This document shows positions 1 to 7,850 of a stretch of DNA of 14,535 nt, in pieces. The notes beneath the pieces are model-generated. The model was not told the origin of the DNA and ran no database searches. It saw nothing but the letters and a program-made list of their open reading frames with translations. The stretch covers positions 1 through 14,535 of the forward strand of contig CALCYA010000091.1 of the NCBI GenBank assembly GCA_937906165.1, given 5' to 3'. The stretch comes from an uncultured Bacteroidales bacterium (lineage in GTDB: Bacteria > Bacteroidota > Bacteroidia > Bacteroidales > Bacteroidaceae). Position numbers and translations under genes: made by a program. Numbering within the stretch: position 1 is the stretch's first letter; the number at the start of each line of letters is the position of its first letter.

Positions 1-127
1 CTTTTCCTAAATCACTCAACTTTTTGCTTAGCCCCCAGACTTTGCCGGTGAGCCACTAATATTATCAAATTATAAGACAGAATTCATCAATTCTATCGGC
101 TATAAAGACTGCAAGGATAAGATAGAC
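1..127. other. Window edge, no supportable gene
   Basis: No gene with a convincing start lies here. One plus-strand frame is open from the window edge to a TAA at 57-59 (18 codons, ending LPVSH), and a minus-strand frame is open from about 57 to the edge. Either could be a tail or remnant of something outside the window. Neither is long enough to identify. Confidence 0.4.
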
Positions 128-176
128 ATATTACAACAAAAGCGAGGCAATGATAGCCTCGCTTTTGTTGTAATAT
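128..176 (-). terminator. Long hairpin terminator after the transglutaminase-like lipoprotein gene
   Basis: The arms 128-148 and 156-176 are perfect reverse complements (21 base pairs) with a 7-base loop. The GC-rich core (gcgaggc/gcctcgc) is flanked by AAAA and TTTT tracts that also pair, so it could stop transcription on both strands. It lies 11 bases beyond the stop codon of the minus-strand gene and closes that transcription unit. Confidence 0.85.
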
Positions 177-186
177 TAATATTATC

Positions 187-1428
187 TTACTCTCTGATTT
201 CGGGAATGTTTGTATAGTCACCGCGGATTATCTGGAAATCGGGATGAACACCCATAAATGCATTCTCGGCAATCTCTGTATCTTCGGGGACGTAAGCAAT
301 CTTGAGGTTAGGACAATTCTCTACACCCCACGCCTCGATATTCTTTGTACCCGGAGCAACAATCAACGTCTCTACACCGTCATGTCTGTAAATAGTATTC
401 TTATACATAGTCTCCATTGGCATAAGCTCGACACACTTCATTCCACCGGGGATATATGTCAACTGATACTCATTGCCATCCTTGCGGTACACTACACCAA
501 GATAGCTTGCAAATGCCGTATTCTCCGGATCGATATAGATATACTCAAGGTTAGGAGCATTGTATGTAAGACCGACATAAGCCTCGCCAAGAGTCGTTAT
601 ATTCTTACCGATATACATTTCCTTAATGTTCGGAGAAATTTCAACAGTGGGACTCAATGATGTTACACGATAGCCGTTTACACTGAAAGGAACCACAAAG
701 ACCTCTTCGTTGCTCTCGATCTTGCAAACATTCAGATTGTACTCGGTATAGTTGAACCACACGCCATCCTTTTTAGCAAGCACCACATCAAATGAAGATG
801 GCAATAGGTTTGGATATGCAGTATGAAGCCTCATTACGTAGCTTCCGTTATTGGTCGGGTCGCTGACATACCATTTGCCGTCGCAATATACATAGTTCCA
901 TGCATGTCCACCGATAGGATTCAGGATTCCGTTGCACACGAATGCCGGAATATCGATACTATGGAGCATTATGAACAACAGGTTGGAATATCCCTGACAA
1001 ATACCTTTTCTATTAATGAACACAGGATACGGGTCATTGTCACCATACTCATACTTGATGTTCTGTACTACCCATTTGAAACATTTGTCGTACTTTTCCT
1101 TTTCGGTTGTAAGGCCGGCTGTCAGTTCTTCGGTAAAAGCCTGGATCTCGGCATACTGCTCATCTGTTATGTTAGCACGGCCGAGTGTATCTGTCATCTC
1201 CTTGATATAATCGGCAGGAACGGCTTCCAAAAGTTTACGGGCCTTCAAACCGGGGGAAGTGCTGTTGCTGAACACCTCTGACCCGTCATCCTCAGGAAAG
1301 AGCGAACGGGTAGGCTCCTCCGGAACAAGTTCTTCCGATGGGGTCTGGAACATGGTCTCATCTTCGCTGCACGAAGCAAAGGCCAATGCAGCAGCGACAA
1401 AAGATAATAGTAAAAATTTCTTCTTCAT
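187..1428 (-). CDS. Surface lipoprotein with transglutaminase-like domain and BspA-type leucine-rich repeats
   Basis: A 413-residue protein counted from the Met at 1428, which begins a typical lipoprotein signal (MKKKFLLLSF, lipobox FASC, lipid Cys20). An upstream ATG at 1452 would add eight residues before the signal and is less likely. After the cysteine comes SEDE, resembling the acidic surface-export signal of Bacteroidota lipoproteins. Residues about 105-205 form a transglutaminase/papain-like domain with an apparent triad: Cys144 (RKGICQGYSN), His175 (GGHAWNYV) and Asp190 (WYVSDPTNN). Residues about 260-405 hold LRR_5/BspA-like repeats (LEYIYIDPENTAF, LTYIPGG, ETLIVAPGTKNI). Such domains in this phylum can be proteases, amidases or cross-linkers; the substrate is unknown. 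The gene follows the RelA/SpoT-family gene by 24 bases and probably shares its transcript. I infer an outer-membrane, outward-facing protein. Confidence 0.88.
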   Translation of the reverse strand: MKKKFLLLSFVAAALAFASCSEDETMFQTPSEELVPEEPTRSLFPEDDGSEVFSNSTSPGLKARKLLEAVPADYIKEMTDTLGRANITDEQYAEIQAFTEELTAGLTTEKEKYDKCFKWVVQNIKYEYGDNDPYPVFINRKGICQGYSNLLFIMLHSIDIPAFVCNGILNPIGGHAWNYVYCDGKWYVSDPTNNGSYVMRLHTAYPNLLPSSFDVVLAKKDGVWFNYTEYNLNVCKIESNEEVFVVPFSVNGYRVTSLSPTVEISPNIKEMYIGKNITTLGEAYVGLTYNAPNLEYIYIDPENTAFASYLGVVYRKDGNEYQLTYIPGGMKCVELMPMETMYKNTIYRHDGVETLIVAPGTKNIEAWGVENCPNLKIAYVPEDTEIAENAFMGVHPDFQIIRGDYTNIPEIRE

Positions 1429-1452
1429 AGTTCTATTTATTTTAATATCCAT

Positions 1453-3321
1453 TTATTCAATGCTTTGTTGTACCTCATCAACACTCTCAATCTGGGATAT
1501 ACTATTGATGACCTCCTGGAGTTCATCCGATGAATGCACCTTGAACTCAAGTGTACATTTGACTATCTGGTCATCGGTCTTTGAGGTTATGTGTGTGAGA
1601 GAAAGCTCCATCTTATTGGTAATACAATCAATGATATCCACCAGCAGATGGTAGCGGTCGACTGCGACAATATCCACACGCACAGGATAGAGGAACTCCT
1701 TATCCTCTTCAAAATCCACGGCAACAATGTCATCGCCACGCTGCGATGCAAGCCTTATGGCAACCTTACAGTCGCGGCGGTGCAAAGTGATGTTACCATC
1801 GGCATCCTTGAAACCGATAACCTCGTCACCGGGCAACGGACGACATTGTTCACAGCGCTCATACTCGAGCTTACGCTGTTTGTTGAGGGCGCTGTTTATA
1901 TGAGACTTGGCCTTGAATGTGGATACATAGTTTAGCCAGTCTTTCATTGGAGAAACTGAATCGCTGCAACCTATCTGCACAACATCGCCACTTTCAAGTT
2001 CTGTCTTTACCGACGAGAGAAGACCGTTTATGCGGGCATACTGTGCGTGTGCACCCACCTCGCTGTGTATTTCATAAGCGAAATCAAGTGCCGTGGCACC
2101 TTTAGGCAGAATCACGCCCTTACCCTCAGGGGTATATGCGATTATGTCATCGTTGTAGAAAGAAGATGTGACACCGTCCATGTACTCCACCTCCTTACCA
2201 CGGGTGGCAATCTCCTGAAGGACATGCTTGAATTTCTCGAGCCAGTTGGTGATATTCGTTTCGGTGCTCTCGGCAATACATCCGTATTGCGACTTGCGTA
2301 TCATGCGCTCCGAAGAAATATGGACCTCTTCCCAAGTACCTTGTGGGGTGAGCAGCTTGACATGATAGCTCTGATAACCGTTCTCCTTTGGTGAATCGAT
2401 ATAGTTCGCTACACTACCGGGTTTTTCCTTGAAGCGGTCGGTAAGGATTGAATATATCTTGAGACTCATATCCTTCTCGGAGTAGTCATGGGTATTCGGA
2501 TAGATTATGCGGATGTAATATTTGCCTTCAATATGATTGAAATCGCATCCACGGCCATGCATCTTACGCCATGCGTTATAAGGGCCACGGGAGTATATCT
2601 CGGTACGGGCCATAAGGATATCATTGTTCTCGAGCAGGCGTTCAATCTCGAACATGAAGGACTTGAGACCTTGCTCACGCTCCTTGAGTTCCTTGTTGAG
2701 TTCGCTTTCCAAGAATGCATATTCACGCGGACAACGGTAACGGAAAGAGAGATTCTCCAGTTCGCGTTTGATATAATACAGTCCCAAACGATGTGCAAGA
2801 GGTGCATAGAAGTAGTCGGTCTCGCCGGCAATCTTCATCTGCTTGTCTGGACGCATACTGTTTAGAGTACGCATATTGTGCAAACGGTCAGAGAGTTTTA
2901 TAAGCAAGGCACGGATATCGTAATGGAGCGAGTTCAGCATCTGCTTGTAGTTGTCAATCTGGCTCGAAGAAGTAGAGTTGTTCTTTTTCTTCTTCTTTGT
3001 AACCACGTCAACAAGAAAGGCCACATCACTGCCGAAACGCTCTGTTATGTCCTCGACCGTATATGAGGTATCCTCGACAACATCATGGAGAAATGCCGCA
3101 ATGATGGGATTAGCACCCAAACGCAGTTCCTCGGCAACAATCTTGGCGACAGCCACCGGATGCATTATATACGGTTCACCTGACTTGCGGCGCTGTTCCA
3201 TATGGGCCTCACGTGCCAACTGGTAGGCATCGCTTATCCTTGCAATGTCTTCGGCCGACAAGCGACGTGCAAGACGTCCAAGTAGTTCTTCTACCTCATG
3301 GTCAATCTTCTTGTATTCCAT
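1453..3321 (-). CDS. spoT: RelA/SpoT-family (p)ppGpp hydrolase with degenerate synthetase domain
   Basis: A 622-residue long RSH protein that controls the alarmone (p)ppGpp in the cytoplasm. The domain order is HD hydrolase (about 30-190), synthetase-like (about 235-360), TGS (about 390-452), cysteine/zinc-finger region (Cys490, Cys493, His514, Cys518) and C-terminal ACT (about 547-622). The hydrolase signature is complete: His54 (YIMHP), His79-Asp80 (HDVVEDT) and Asp145-Arg146 with Asn149 (LSDRLHNMRTL). In the synthetase region the usual R-x-K-H-x-YSI segment reads SRGPYNAWRKM, the metal-binding Asp of D-I-R is replaced by Tyr269, and the E-V-Q-I-R-T segment reads EVHISS. It is therefore probably mainly a hydrolase (SpoT-like), with the regulatory C-terminal half kept. 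It is shorter than many RelA/SpoT proteins (over 700 residues), but no domain is missing. The symbol reflects predicted activity, not proven orthology. It is divergent from pheS and heads a two-gene unit with the lipoprotein. Confidence 0.93.
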   Translation of the reverse strand: MEYKKIDHEVEELLGRLARRLSAEDIARISDAYQLAREAHMEQRRKSGEPYIMHPVAVAKIVAEELRLGANPIIAAFLHDVVEDTSYTVEDITERFGSDVAFLVDVVTKKKKKNNSTSSSQIDNYKQMLNSLHYDIRALLIKLSDRLHNMRTLNSMRPDKQMKIAGETDYFYAPLAHRLGLYYIKRELENLSFRYRCPREYAFLESELNKELKEREQGLKSFMFEIERLLENNDILMARTEIYSRGPYNAWRKMHGRGCDFNHIEGKYYIRIIYPNTHDYSEKDMSLKIYSILTDRFKEKPGSVANYIDSPKENGYQSYHVKLLTPQGTWEEVHISSERMIRKSQYGCIAESTETNITNWLEKFKHVLQEIATRGKEVEYMDGVTSSFYNDDIIAYTPEGKGVILPKGATALDFAYEIHSEVGAHAQYARINGLLSSVKTELESGDVVQIGCSDSVSPMKDWLNYVSTFKAKSHINSALNKQRKLEYERCEQCRPLPGDEVIGFKDADGNITLHRRDCKVAIRLASQRGDDIVAVDFEEDKEFLYPVRVDIVAVDRYHLLVDIIDCITNKMELSLTHITSKTDDQIVKCTLEFKVHSSDELQEVINSISQIESVDEVQQSIE

Positions 3322-3611
3322 AGCTCTCTGCTTTATTTATATTGCACAAGATGCAAATTTGGCGAAAAAACCGCAAATAACAAATAAAAATGCACTTTTA
3401 TTACAAACAAACATCCGTTACGGATGCATTGGAAGCTAAAAAGGCATTTCACACATCCAAAGGGTGTCTTATTAAAAGATTTTCATCGGACAGTTGTGAA
3501 AATAGAGCCGTTTATTACCCGAAAATTCGGTATAATTAACTAACTTTGCAAAGTTTGTACGGAACCGCAACAGGCCGTATGATGTAATAACCGAAAAAAC
3601 AGACAATAAAT
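3322..3611. other. Divergent spacer between the RelA/SpoT-family gene and pheS
   Basis: This AT-rich 290-base region must hold promoters in both directions. I see a good plus-strand -7 element at 3541-3548 but no convincing minus-strand one. A short perfect hairpin (catccg-tta-cggatg) lies at 3412-3426. A 39-codon plus-strand frame runs 3424-3543 and ends inside the pheS promoter; I do not treat it as a gene. No structural RNA was recognised. Confidence 0.5.
3541..3548 (+). promoter_or_regulatory. pheS promoter, -7 element
   Basis: TAACTTTG is an exact match to the Bacteroidota -7 consensus TAnnTTTG and lies 63 bases before the pheS start. No clear TTTG -33 box is found 19-21 bases upstream, so only this half is supported. 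Confidence 0.6.
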
Positions 3612-4631
3612 ATGATAGCACAAATCAATCAGTTGCTCGAAGAAATCAAGGGCACAACAGCAACAAACGCCGAGGAACTTGAGGCGCTCCGCCTCAAATA
3701 CTTGAGCAAGAAAGGTATAATCAACGGACTCATGGCACAGTTCCGCGAAGTTCCGGCCGAGCAGAAACGCGAGGTAGGTGTAAGAATCAACGAACTTAAG
3801 AACGCCGTTCAGGACCACTTCAACGCACTCAAGGAGCAGTTGGAGAACAAGGAGGAGGAGCAGTGCGAAATCGACCTCACACGCCCTTCCTACCCCACTA
3901 CATTGGGTACACGCCACCCGCTCTCGATTGTCAAGAATGAGATTGTAGACATCTTCGCACGTCTTGGATTCTCAATCGCCAACGGCGTTGAGGTTGAGGA
4001 CGACTGGCATGTATTCTCTTCAATGAACTTCGCCGAGGATCACCCGGCACGCGACATGCAGGACACATTCTTCATTGAGGCACACCCTGACATCATCCTG
4101 CGCACACACACCAGTAGCGTGCAGAGCCGCGTGATGGAGACAACCCAGCCCCCTATCCGCATCATTGCCCCGGGCCGTGTATACCGCAACGAGGCTATCA
4201 GTTACCGTGCACACTGTTTCTTCCATCAGCTTGAGGGTCTTTATATCGACAAGAACGTATCGTTCACCGACCTCAAGCAGGTGCTCCTGCTTTTTGCACA
4301 GGAGATGTTCGGCAAGGACACGAAGATACGTCTGCGTCCCTCTTACTTCCCGTTCACCGAGCCCAGCGCCGAGATGGACATCAGCTGTAATATCTGTGGC
4401 GGCAAAGGCTGTCCTTTCTGCAAACACACCGGCTGGGTTGAGATTCTCGGTTGCGGCATGGTAGACCCCAACGTACTCGAACTCTGCGGTATCGACAGCA
4501 AGGAGTATTCCGGTTACGCATTCGGCATGGGTATCGAGCGTATCACAAATCTCAAGTATCAGGTCAAGGACCTCCGTCTATTCAGCGAGAATGATGTAAG
4601 GTTCCTAAAGCTTTTCGAGAGCGCCAACTAA
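3612..4631 (+). CDS. pheS: Phenylalanine--tRNA ligase alpha subunit
   Basis: The catalytic subunit of the alpha2-beta2 cytoplasmic enzyme that charges tRNA-Phe. Its 339 residues fit the family. The N-terminal 80 residues form the charged coiled-coil tRNA-binding arm, and the rest is the class II synthetase core. Visible motifs are LRTHTSSVQ (163-171), motif 2 around PGRVYRNEAISYRAHCFFHQ (187-206), the SYFPFTEPSAE stretch (244-254) and motif 3 around SGYAFGMGIERI (300-311), with Ala303 at the phenylalanine-pocket position equivalent to E. coli Ala294. Residues 259-270 add a four-cysteine knuckle (C-x2-C-x4-C-x2-C) that E. coli PheS lacks. The beta-subunit gene pheT is not in the window. It has its own promoter upstream and a terminator 13 bases after the stop, so it appears monocistronic. 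Confidence 0.97.
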   Translation: MIAQINQLLEEIKGTTATNAEELEALRLKYLSKKGIINGLMAQFREVPAEQKREVGVRINELKNAVQDHFNALKEQLENKEEEQCEIDLTRPSYPTTLGTRHPLSIVKNEIVDIFARLGFSIANGVEVEDDWHVFSSMNFAEDHPARDMQDTFFIEAHPDIILRTHTSSVQSRVMETTQPPIRIIAPGRVYRNEAISYRAHCFFHQLEGLYIDKNVSFTDLKQVLLLFAQEMFGKDTKIRLRPSYFPFTEPSAEMDISCNICGGKGCPFCKHTGWVEILGCGMVDPNVLELCGIDSKEYSGYAFGMGIERITNLKYQVKDLRLFSENDVRFLKLFESAN

Positions 4632-4644
4632 AAGATTTATACAC

Positions 4645-4683
4645 AAAAAAATAGGAGTCACGCCACGTGACTCCTATTTTTTT
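4645..4683. terminator. Bidirectional terminator between pheS and aqpZ
   Basis: The arms 4645-4662 and 4666-4683 are perfect reverse complements (18 base pairs) with a three-base loop. Seven A residues begin the left arm and seven T residues end the right arm, so the hairpin has a U-tract in both directions. It sits between the convergent stops of pheS and aqpZ and serves both. Confidence 0.95.
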
Positions 4684-4698
4684 GTCTTTTAAAACCTA

Positions 4699-5379
4699 TT
4701 ACTTATCGCTACCGATAACCTTCCAGATACCTGCTGCAAGCAGAGCACCAACAAAAGGACCTACGATAAATATCCACAACTGCTCAAGAGCGGCACCACC
4801 CTGGAAAAGAGCTGGACCGATTGAACGTGCAGGGTTAACAGATGTACCTGTGTAACGGATACAAACAAGGTGAACAAGCACCAAAGAGAGACCGATAGCA
4901 AGACCTGCAAGGTTGCCGGCACCCTTCTTGCTGTCAGTAGTACCCAATACAACAAGAACAAAAATCATAGTGAACACGATCTCTGCTACAAGACCACCGG
5001 TGATGCTCACGCCAGACTGGCAAGCATTGGCACCTGTACCTACGATAGCCTCACCACTTGTAGAAGTGCAGAGATAGAGGATTGCAGCACCTGCAATGGC
5101 ACCGATAACCTGGAAGAGCATGTACATAGCAGCACCCTTGGCGCCCATACGGCCGCTTACCCATACACCGAGAGTGATAGCGGGGTTGATGTGGCAACCG
5201 CTGATACCGCCGATGGCATATGCCATAGCAACAACAGAAAGACCGAACGCAAGAGATGTACCTACTACAGTAGATGCAAATGCAGGATCAGCCGAATTAC
5301 AACCAAGGCTGACGGCAGCACCGCAACCCATAAGCACCAGCACCATTGTGCCGACTGCTTCAGCAAGATACTTTTTCAT
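4699..5379 (-). CDS. aqpZ: Aquaporin Z, water channel
   Basis: A 226-residue MIP-family inner-membrane channel, typical in length, with six hydrophobic segments and two half-helices. Both NPA boxes are intact: Asn65-Pro66-Ala67 (HINPAITLG) and Asn182-Pro183-Ala184 (SVNPARSIGP). The selectivity filter matches water-specific AqpZ: Phe45, His170, Thr179 and Arg185, at the positions of E. coli Phe43, His174, Thr183 and Arg189. This argues against a glycerol facilitator (GlpF), which has a glycine in place of the histidine. It has its own probable promoter in the 129-base gap after glnN and ends at the terminator shared with pheS. No clear terminator lies between glnN and this gene, so some readthrough from glnN is possible. 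Confidence 0.95.
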   Translation of the reverse strand: MKKYLAEAVGTMVLVLMGCGAAVSLGCNSADPAFASTVVGTSLAFGLSVVAMAYAIGGISGCHINPAITLGVWVSGRMGAKGAAMYMLFQVIGAIAGAAILYLCTSTSGEAIVGTGANACQSGVSITGGLVAEIVFTMIFVLVVLGTTDSKKGAGNLAGLAIGLSLVLVHLVCIRYTGTSVNPARSIGPALFQGGAALEQLWIFIVGPFVGALLAAGIWKVIGSDK

Positions 5380-5433
5380 AATAATAGTGTTTTAAGGTTT
5401 ATAAATCATTATTCGGTTATGCACCCAATGATG

Positions 5434-5465
5434 CAAACGTACAAAATAGAATCAAGATACGGAAA
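5434..5465 (-). promoter_or_regulatory. aqpZ promoter
   Basis: Read on the minus strand, TTTC (5465-5462) is followed by a 20-base spacer and TACGTTTG (5441-5434). The second is an exact TAnnTTTG -7 box and the first is one mismatch from the TTTG -33 box, with the usual spacing. The predicted 5' leader is about 50 bases. Confidence 0.65.
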
Positions 5466-5508
5466 TTTTGTCAAACTTTTTTAATCCCGAACCATAAAAA
5501 CGGTATAA

Positions 5509-7692
5509 TCAGACAATAAATAGCAATTCCCTGTATTTTGGCAAAGTCCACAGTTCATTATCTACGACAAGCTCAAGATTATCGATGTGTGAGCGAATCT
5601 CCTCGAGCATGGGAGCCACTGTGTCGTGATATGCGATAGCCTTCTCGCGTTCACTGGCAATGCGGTTCGCGACCTTACGGCGCTCGACGAGCTCTGTCAC
5701 CAGACGGCGTATCTCGGCAACGTGTGCTGCCATCTGCTTTACAAGTTCGATATTCTCGGCCGACAGACGGTCACCCTCTTCCTTACCTATGACCTGTTCC
5801 ATTTTTATGACATTGTCAAGAAGCGAGCTCTGGTACTTTGTTGCCGTGGGGACAATATGGTTCAGCGCGAGGTCACCGAGGACACGCGCCTCAATCTGTA
5901 TTTTCTTCGTATACATCTCCCACTTGATCTCGTTACGGGCACGGAGCTCTGTCTCGGTCATCACCTCCATGCGACGGAACATATCCACGCTCTCCTTGTC
6001 GAGATAACGGTCAAATACGATGGGGGCACTTGCCTCACAGTCAAGACCACGCTTGGCTGCCTCGCGACGCCACTCGTCACTGTAGCCATTGCCGTCGAAA
6101 CGGACCGGTTTGCTATACCTTATATATTTACGTATAACCTTGACAAGAGCATCCTCTTTTGCCACACCACTATCAATGAGAGCATCGACCTCACTCTTGA
6201 AGATAGTCAACTGCTCGGCCATTGCAGTGTTCAGGGCAATCATTGCCGACGCACAATTGGCCTCGGAACCTACGCCACGGAACTCGAAACGGTTACCGGT
6301 AAAGGCAAACGGAGATGTTCGGTTACGGTCGGTATTGTCTATCATCAGTTCAGGAATAGCAGGGATATTCAGGCGCAGCTCGCGCTTGCTGAGAATCCTC
6401 ACGACATCGTCGGTTGTCTCCATGTGGTCAAGCACCGAAGAAAGATGCGAGCCAAGGAAACTCGAGATAATTGCGGGAGGCGCCTCGGCAGCCCCCAGAC
6501 GGTGGGCATTGGCGGCAGACATGATGCTCGCCTTCAACAGACCATTGTGACGGTATATTGCTGCAAGGGTATTTACGACGAATGTTATGAAACGGAGATT
6601 ATCCTTGTCGTTCTTTCCTGGAGCCATCAGAAGGACACCGGTATCGGTACCCAAAGACCAGTTGTTATGTTTACCGGAACCGTTGACACCTTTGAAGGGT
6701 TTCTCGTGAAGCAGCACACGGAAGCCGTGGCGGCGTGCCACCTCCTTCATAAGTGCCATAATAAGCATATTGTGGTCTACAGCAAGGTTGCACTCCTCAT
6801 AAATGGGCGCAAGCTCGAACTGATTGGGGGCTGCCTCGTTGTGGCAGGTCTTTGCCGGTATACCCAATTTGAGAGCTTCAATCTCAAGTTCCTTCATGAA
6901 AGCTGCAACACGCTTTGGAATAGAACCGAAATAATGATCCTCGAGTTGCTGGTTCTTCGCACTGTCGTGTCCCATGAGTGTCCGCCCTGTGAGCAGAAGA
7001 TCAGGACGTGCAAGCAGCATACCCTCGTCGACAAGGAAATACTCCTGCTCCCAGCCAAGATAGGTGGTCACCTTCTTCACGTTCTTGTCAAAATAACGGC
7101 ACACGTCGGTCGCGGCCTTGTCGACTGCACGTAACGACTTCAAAAGCGGTGCTTTGTAGTCAAGTGCCTCGCCTGTATAAGAGATGAACACCGTGGGGAC
7201 ACAAAGGGTGTCATCCATAAGGAACGCAGGTGATGTGGGATCCCAGGCACTGTAGCCACGTGCCTCGAACGTGCTTCGTATACCGCCGTTGGGGAATGAT
7301 GAAGCATCGGGCTCCTGCTGCACAAGCAACTTGCCGGAGAACTCCTCAAGCACACCACCCTTGCCGTTATGCTCCACAAAAGCATCGTGCTTCTCGGCTG
7401 TAGTCTCGGTAAGCGGATGGAACCAGTGGGTATAGTGTGTGGCGCCGTTCTCTACCGCCCAGCGCTTCATGCCCTCGGCAACACTGTCTGCAATAGAACT
7501 GTCAAGCGGTGCATCATTGTCGATTACATCCACAAGCTTGCTGTATACATCCTTCGGCAGGTACTTGAACATTTTCTCGCGGTTGAACACCTTCATCGCA
7601 AAATACTCCGACGGACGTACGTCGCAGCCAGGGACCTCTACAGCCTTCTTTGCGAACGCTGCGGAAACTACTTCGAATCTCAGTTTTGACAT
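5509..7692 (-). CDS. glnN: Glutamine synthetase type III
   Basis: Cytoplasmic enzyme that makes glutamine from glutamate, ammonia and ATP; the main entry point for ammonia nitrogen. Its 727 residues match the large type III (GlnN) family first described in Bacteroides fragilis, and it is far longer than type I enzymes (about 450). Visible catalytic-core motifs are GWEQEYFLVD (213-222, Glu215 and Glu217), CHNEAAPNQFELAPI (283-297), the ATP-loop-like FKGVNGSGKHNNWSLGTD (333-350), NRTSPFAFTGNRFEFRG (457-473) and the family-specific C-terminal helical region (about 600-727). The start at 7692 gives the expected N-terminus (MSKLRFEVVS). It has a near-consensus promoter and a roughly 120-base leader with possible regulatory structure. 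It is transcribed away from nagA. The N-terminal and C-terminal extensions of the family are complete, with no frameshift. Confidence 0.98.
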   Translation of the reverse strand: MSKLRFEVVSAAFAKKAVEVPGCDVRPSEYFAMKVFNREKMFKYLPKDVYSKLVDVIDNDAPLDSSIADSVAEGMKRWAVENGATHYTHWFHPLTETTAEKHDAFVEHNGKGGVLEEFSGKLLVQQEPDASSFPNGGIRSTFEARGYSAWDPTSPAFLMDDTLCVPTVFISYTGEALDYKAPLLKSLRAVDKAATDVCRYFDKNVKKVTTYLGWEQEYFLVDEGMLLARPDLLLTGRTLMGHDSAKNQQLEDHYFGSIPKRVAAFMKELEIEALKLGIPAKTCHNEAAPNQFELAPIYEECNLAVDHNMLIMALMKEVARRHGFRVLLHEKPFKGVNGSGKHNNWSLGTDTGVLLMAPGKNDKDNLRFITFVVNTLAAIYRHNGLLKASIMSAANAHRLGAAEAPPAIISSFLGSHLSSVLDHMETTDDVVRILSKRELRLNIPAIPELMIDNTDRNRTSPFAFTGNRFEFRGVGSEANCASAMIALNTAMAEQLTIFKSEVDALIDSGVAKEDALVKVIRKYIRYSKPVRFDGNGYSDEWRREAAKRGLDCEASAPIVFDRYLDKESVDMFRRMEVMTETELRARNEIKWEMYTKKIQIEARVLGDLALNHIVPTATKYQSSLLDNVIKMEQVIGKEEGDRLSAENIELVKQMAAHVAEIRRLVTELVERRKVANRIASEREKAIAYHDTVAPMLEEIRSHIDNLELVVDNELWTLPKYRELLFIV

Positions 7693-7710
7693 ATTATTAT
7701 ATATGTGTGT

Positions 7711-7785
7711 TCATATCAGGCAGACACGACTTCGTGTTTTATCGGTCATTCTGACACATCGACACGAAATCGTACAAATCTGCAT
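7711..7785 (-). other. Possible leader reading frame and alternative hairpins upstream of glnN
   Basis: Between the predicted glnN transcription start (near 7813) and its ATG, a 24-codon frame starts at 7785 and stops 18 bases before glnN. The peptide begins MQICTISCRC and is rich in Cys and Arg. It overlaps three short elements: TTCGTGT (7768-7762), ACACGAA (7737-7731) and TCGTGT (7729-7724). The middle one can pair with either flanking element but not with both. There is no U-tract, so termination attenuation is not evident; translational control would be the inference. Such a short frame may also be chance. Confidence 0.3.
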
Positions 7786-7819
7786 TTCGGTTACTTTTTG
7801 TAAAAACAAATAATATCTG

Positions 7820-7850
7820 CAAATATAACAGCATACAGCTATACTACAAA
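7820..7850 (-). promoter_or_regulatory. glnN promoter
   Basis: On the minus strand TTTG (7850-7847), a 19-base spacer and TATATTTG (7827-7820) match both halves of the Bacteroidota sigma-ABfr promoter exactly. This is the best promoter in the window and predicts a transcript starting about 120 bases before the glnN start codon. Confidence 0.8.

Noticed and set aside
2941..3000. Lysine-rich run in the RelA/SpoT protein (residues 109-113) as a possible slippage site
   Set aside because: The codons alternate AAG and AAA and the frame continues into the conserved hydrolase motif, so there is no sign of a frameshift.
3412..3426. Short hairpin catccg-tta-cggatg as a terminator
   Set aside because: It has only six pairs and no following T-run, and lies between divergent genes where no terminator is needed.
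4699..5379. Glycerol facilitator instead of aquaporin Z
   Set aside because: The filter residues Phe45, His170, Thr179 and Arg185 are those of water-selective AqpZ.
5626..7134. 502-residue plus-strand open frame opposite glnN
   Set aside because: It lies wholly antisense to a complete glutamine synthetase, has no recognisable domain, and its openness follows from the codon composition of glnN.
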